Below, piece after piece: positions 43,654-44,908 of a stretch of DNA of 44,908 nucleotides (positions are counted from its first letter, which is position 1; every line of letters begins with the position of its first letter). The notes beneath the pieces were generated by a model. That model did no database searches. It saw only the letters and a program-made list of their open reading frames with translations, and was not told the origin of the DNA. The DNA is from Bacillota bacterium. Lineage in GTDB: Bacteria; Bacillota; Clostridia; Tissierellales; Peptoniphilaceae. The position numbers were made by a program, and so were the translations under genes. The stretch covers positions 1-44,908 of the forward strand of contig JAQYDN010000014.1 of the NCBI GenBank assembly GCA_028724185.1, in the 5' to 3' direction.

Positions 43654-44908
43654 TTATTCCATATTTACGAGTGCATCTGCAAAATCTTTACCCGAGAAGT
43701 CCTGTAGGTCTTCCATGCCTTCGCCGACACCGATCAATTTAATCGGAATATCCAACTCCTGGATAAGCGGCAAAACCACGCCGCCCTTTGCCGTACCGTC
43801 GAGCTTGGTCAAAACGATACCGGTTAAATGGGTCACTTCATCAAACGATTTGGCCTGTAAGATGGCGTTTTGACCGGTGGTCGCGTCGAGGACGAGCAGA
43901 GATTCCTTCTGCGCGTTCGGCGATTCTTTCTCGATAATGCGGTGAATTTTTTCGAGTTCGTTCATTAAATTCTTTTTATTGTGCAGGCGACCCGCCGTAT
44001 CGCAAATAAGCACGTCGATGTTTCTCGCCTTTTGTGCCTGGATCGCATCGTAGACGACCGCCGCGGGATCGGCACCCTCTTTATGGCTGATGACCGGCGT
44101 ATTCGAACGCTCGCCCCAGGTCTCCACTTGCTCAATCGCGGCGGCACGGAAGGTATCGGCGGCGGCGATCAGGACGGATTTTCCCTCTTGCTTAAAGCGA
44201 TGCGCGAGCTTTCCGATCGTCGTCGTCTTTCCGACGCCGTTTACGCCGACGATGAGAATGACCGCCGGAGAGGGCTCGATCTGAAGTTTCGCGCGATCTT
44301 CGTGTTTCTCCAAGATCTTTTGAATCTCTTCGACGAGCAGCGGACGAACGTCCTTCGGATCTTGAATTTGACGTTCGCGTATACTCTCCTTCAGGTTATC
44401 GATCAACAGCATGGTCGTTTCCATTCCGATATCCGAAGAAATCAGCAGGTCCTCCAAGTCCTCGAGCATGTCGTCGTCGACCTTGACGTAATTGCCCAAG
44501 ATGTCGTTGATCTTATAGTTCATGTCGTCGCGCGTCTTCGCGAGACCCGCTTTCAGACGTGCGAACCATCCGACTTTTTTCTCGCCCTCGCCGCCCTCTT
44601 TTCCTTCGGGCTCGGAACCCGCCGCCTCCTTATCGACGGCGTCTTCTTCGACGACCTCTTCGGACACGCCACCTTCGTCAAAGGCGTCTTCGGGCGTGAT
44701 TTCCTCCGGCTCATCCGACATAACTTCGGTATCTTCGACGACCTCTTCGGACACGCCTTCTTCGTCAAAAGCGTCTTCGGGCGTGATCTCCTCCGGCTCA
44801 TCCGGCATAACTTCGGCGTCCTCGACGGTCTCTTCGGAGATGCCTTCTTCGTCAAAGGCGTCTTCGGGCGTGATTTCCTCCGGCTCATCCGGCATAACTT
44901 CGGTATCT
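43654..44908 (-). CDS. ftsY: Signal recognition particle receptor FtsY (5' end beyond the window)
   Basis: FtsY docks the SRP-ribosome complex at the membrane. The visible 417 codons comprise an acidic N-terminal A domain made of 29-residue repeats, then a short basic stretch, KKVGWFARLKAGLAKTR, where the NG domain begins. The GTPase motifs follow: GVNGVGKTTTIGKLA, DTFRAAAIEQ, DTAGRLHNK and TKLDGTAKGG, ending in FADALVNME. The frame is open to base 44908 and the repeat unit continues, so the true start lies outside. Confidence 0.96.
   Translation of the reverse strand, partial: DTEVMPDEPEEITPEDAFDEEGISEETVEDAEVMPDEPEEITPEDAFDEEGVSEEVVEDTEVMSDEPEEITPEDAFDEGGVSEEVVEEDAVDKEAAGSEPEGKEGGEGEKKVGWFARLKAGLAKTRDDMNYKINDILGNYVKVDDDMLEDLEDLLISSDIGMETTMLLIDNLKESIRERQIQDPKDVRPLLVEEIQKILEKHEDRAKLQIEPSPAVILIVGVNGVGKTTTIGKLAHRFKQEGKSVLIAAADTFRAAAIEQVETWGERSNTPVISHKEGADPAAVVYDAIQAQKARNIDVLICDTAGRLHNKKNLMNELEKIHRIIEKESPNAQKESLLVLDATTGQNAILQAKSFDEVTHLTGIVLTKLDGTAKGGVVLPLIQELDIPIKLIGVGEGMEDLQDFSGKDFADALVNME
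44635..44908 (-). repeat. 87-bp tandem repeat inside ftsY
   Basis: Three units of 29 codons begin at 44895, 44808 and 44721 on the minus strand. Each encodes M(P/S)DEPEEITPEDAFDE(E/G)G followed by an acidic half. The bases from 44896 to the edge encode DTEV, the end of another unit, so the array continues outside the window. Confidence 0.93.

Noticed and set aside
44635-44895. Start of ftsY at the ATG at 44895
   Set aside because: The frame is open to the window edge and the residues before it continue the repeat, so this ATG is internal.
44635-44908. CRISPR-like array from regularly spaced repeats
   Set aside because: The units are directly adjacent, 87 bp long, in frame and coding; there are no spacers.

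Overview
The window reads as a chromosomal housekeeping segment of an anaerobic, low-to-moderate GC Firmicute. It is most like the Clostridia/Tissierellia (Peptoniphilaceae-like); the class is fairly secure, the genus is not. Grounds: a SCIFF peptide with its radical-SAM maturase, rubrerythrin, HemZ, a T-box leader, consensus sigma-A promoters, AGGAGG/GAGGTGA ribosome binding sites, and gene orders rpmE-DUF1385-prmC-prfA, ruvCAB-queA-tgt-yajC and ylxM-ffh-rpsP-khpA-rimM-trmD-rplS. No rRNA, tRNA, CRISPR array, insertion sequence or prophage was seen. All genes but four are on the minus strand.

Layout, left to right. 1-2980: miaB followed by mutS, which carries an in-frame stop. 3043-3698: monocistronic rubrerythrin. 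3738-6872: rpmE, a DUF1385 membrane protein, prmC and prfA. 6873-13738: one long operon read leftwards from a strong promoter at 13710-13738, encoding an FHA protein, a SEDS glycosyltransferase, a class B penicillin-binding protein, IspD, IspF, class II aldolase, transaldolase and class II fructose bisphosphatase. 13760-16195: a plus-strand island (recX, GIY-YIG protein, a split ThrE-type transporter) closed by a perfect palindromic terminator. 16207-33752: a roughly 17-kb tightly packed minus-strand series, ruvC-ruvA-ruvB-spoIID-like-queA-tgt-yajC-scfA-scfB-recJ-relA-dtd-MBL-hemZ-murE-like-aspS-rseC, with many 1-4 bp stop/start overlaps. 33794-38258: an unidentified protein, asnA under a T-box with an asparagine specifier, a zinc-dependent phospholipase C-like protein and a GH18 wall hydrolase. 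38265-42398: the SRP/ribosome/tRNA-modification operon under a perfect TTGACA-17-TATAAT promoter. 42395-44908: alr and ftsY, the latter cut by the window edge and carrying a tandemly repeated acidic N-terminus.

Themes: translation and tRNA modification (miaB, queA, tgt, trmD, rimM, prfA, prmC, dtd, rplS, rpsP, rpmE, aspS); protein targeting (ffh, ftsY, ylxM, yajC); recombination and repair (ruvABC, recJ, recX, mutS); and envelope growth (SEDS/PBP pair with its FHA partner, MurE-like ligase, alr, SpoIID-like and GH18 proteins, IspD/F for polyprenyl precursors).

The most notable specialised system is the SCIFF/ranthipeptide pair scfA-scfB, a known family. Other points of interest are the asnA T-box, intrinsic-terminator hairpins placed directly before the Shine-Dalgarno of the next gene in five places, the broken mutS, a divergent MurE-like ligase and a long acidic tail on ribosomal protein S16.
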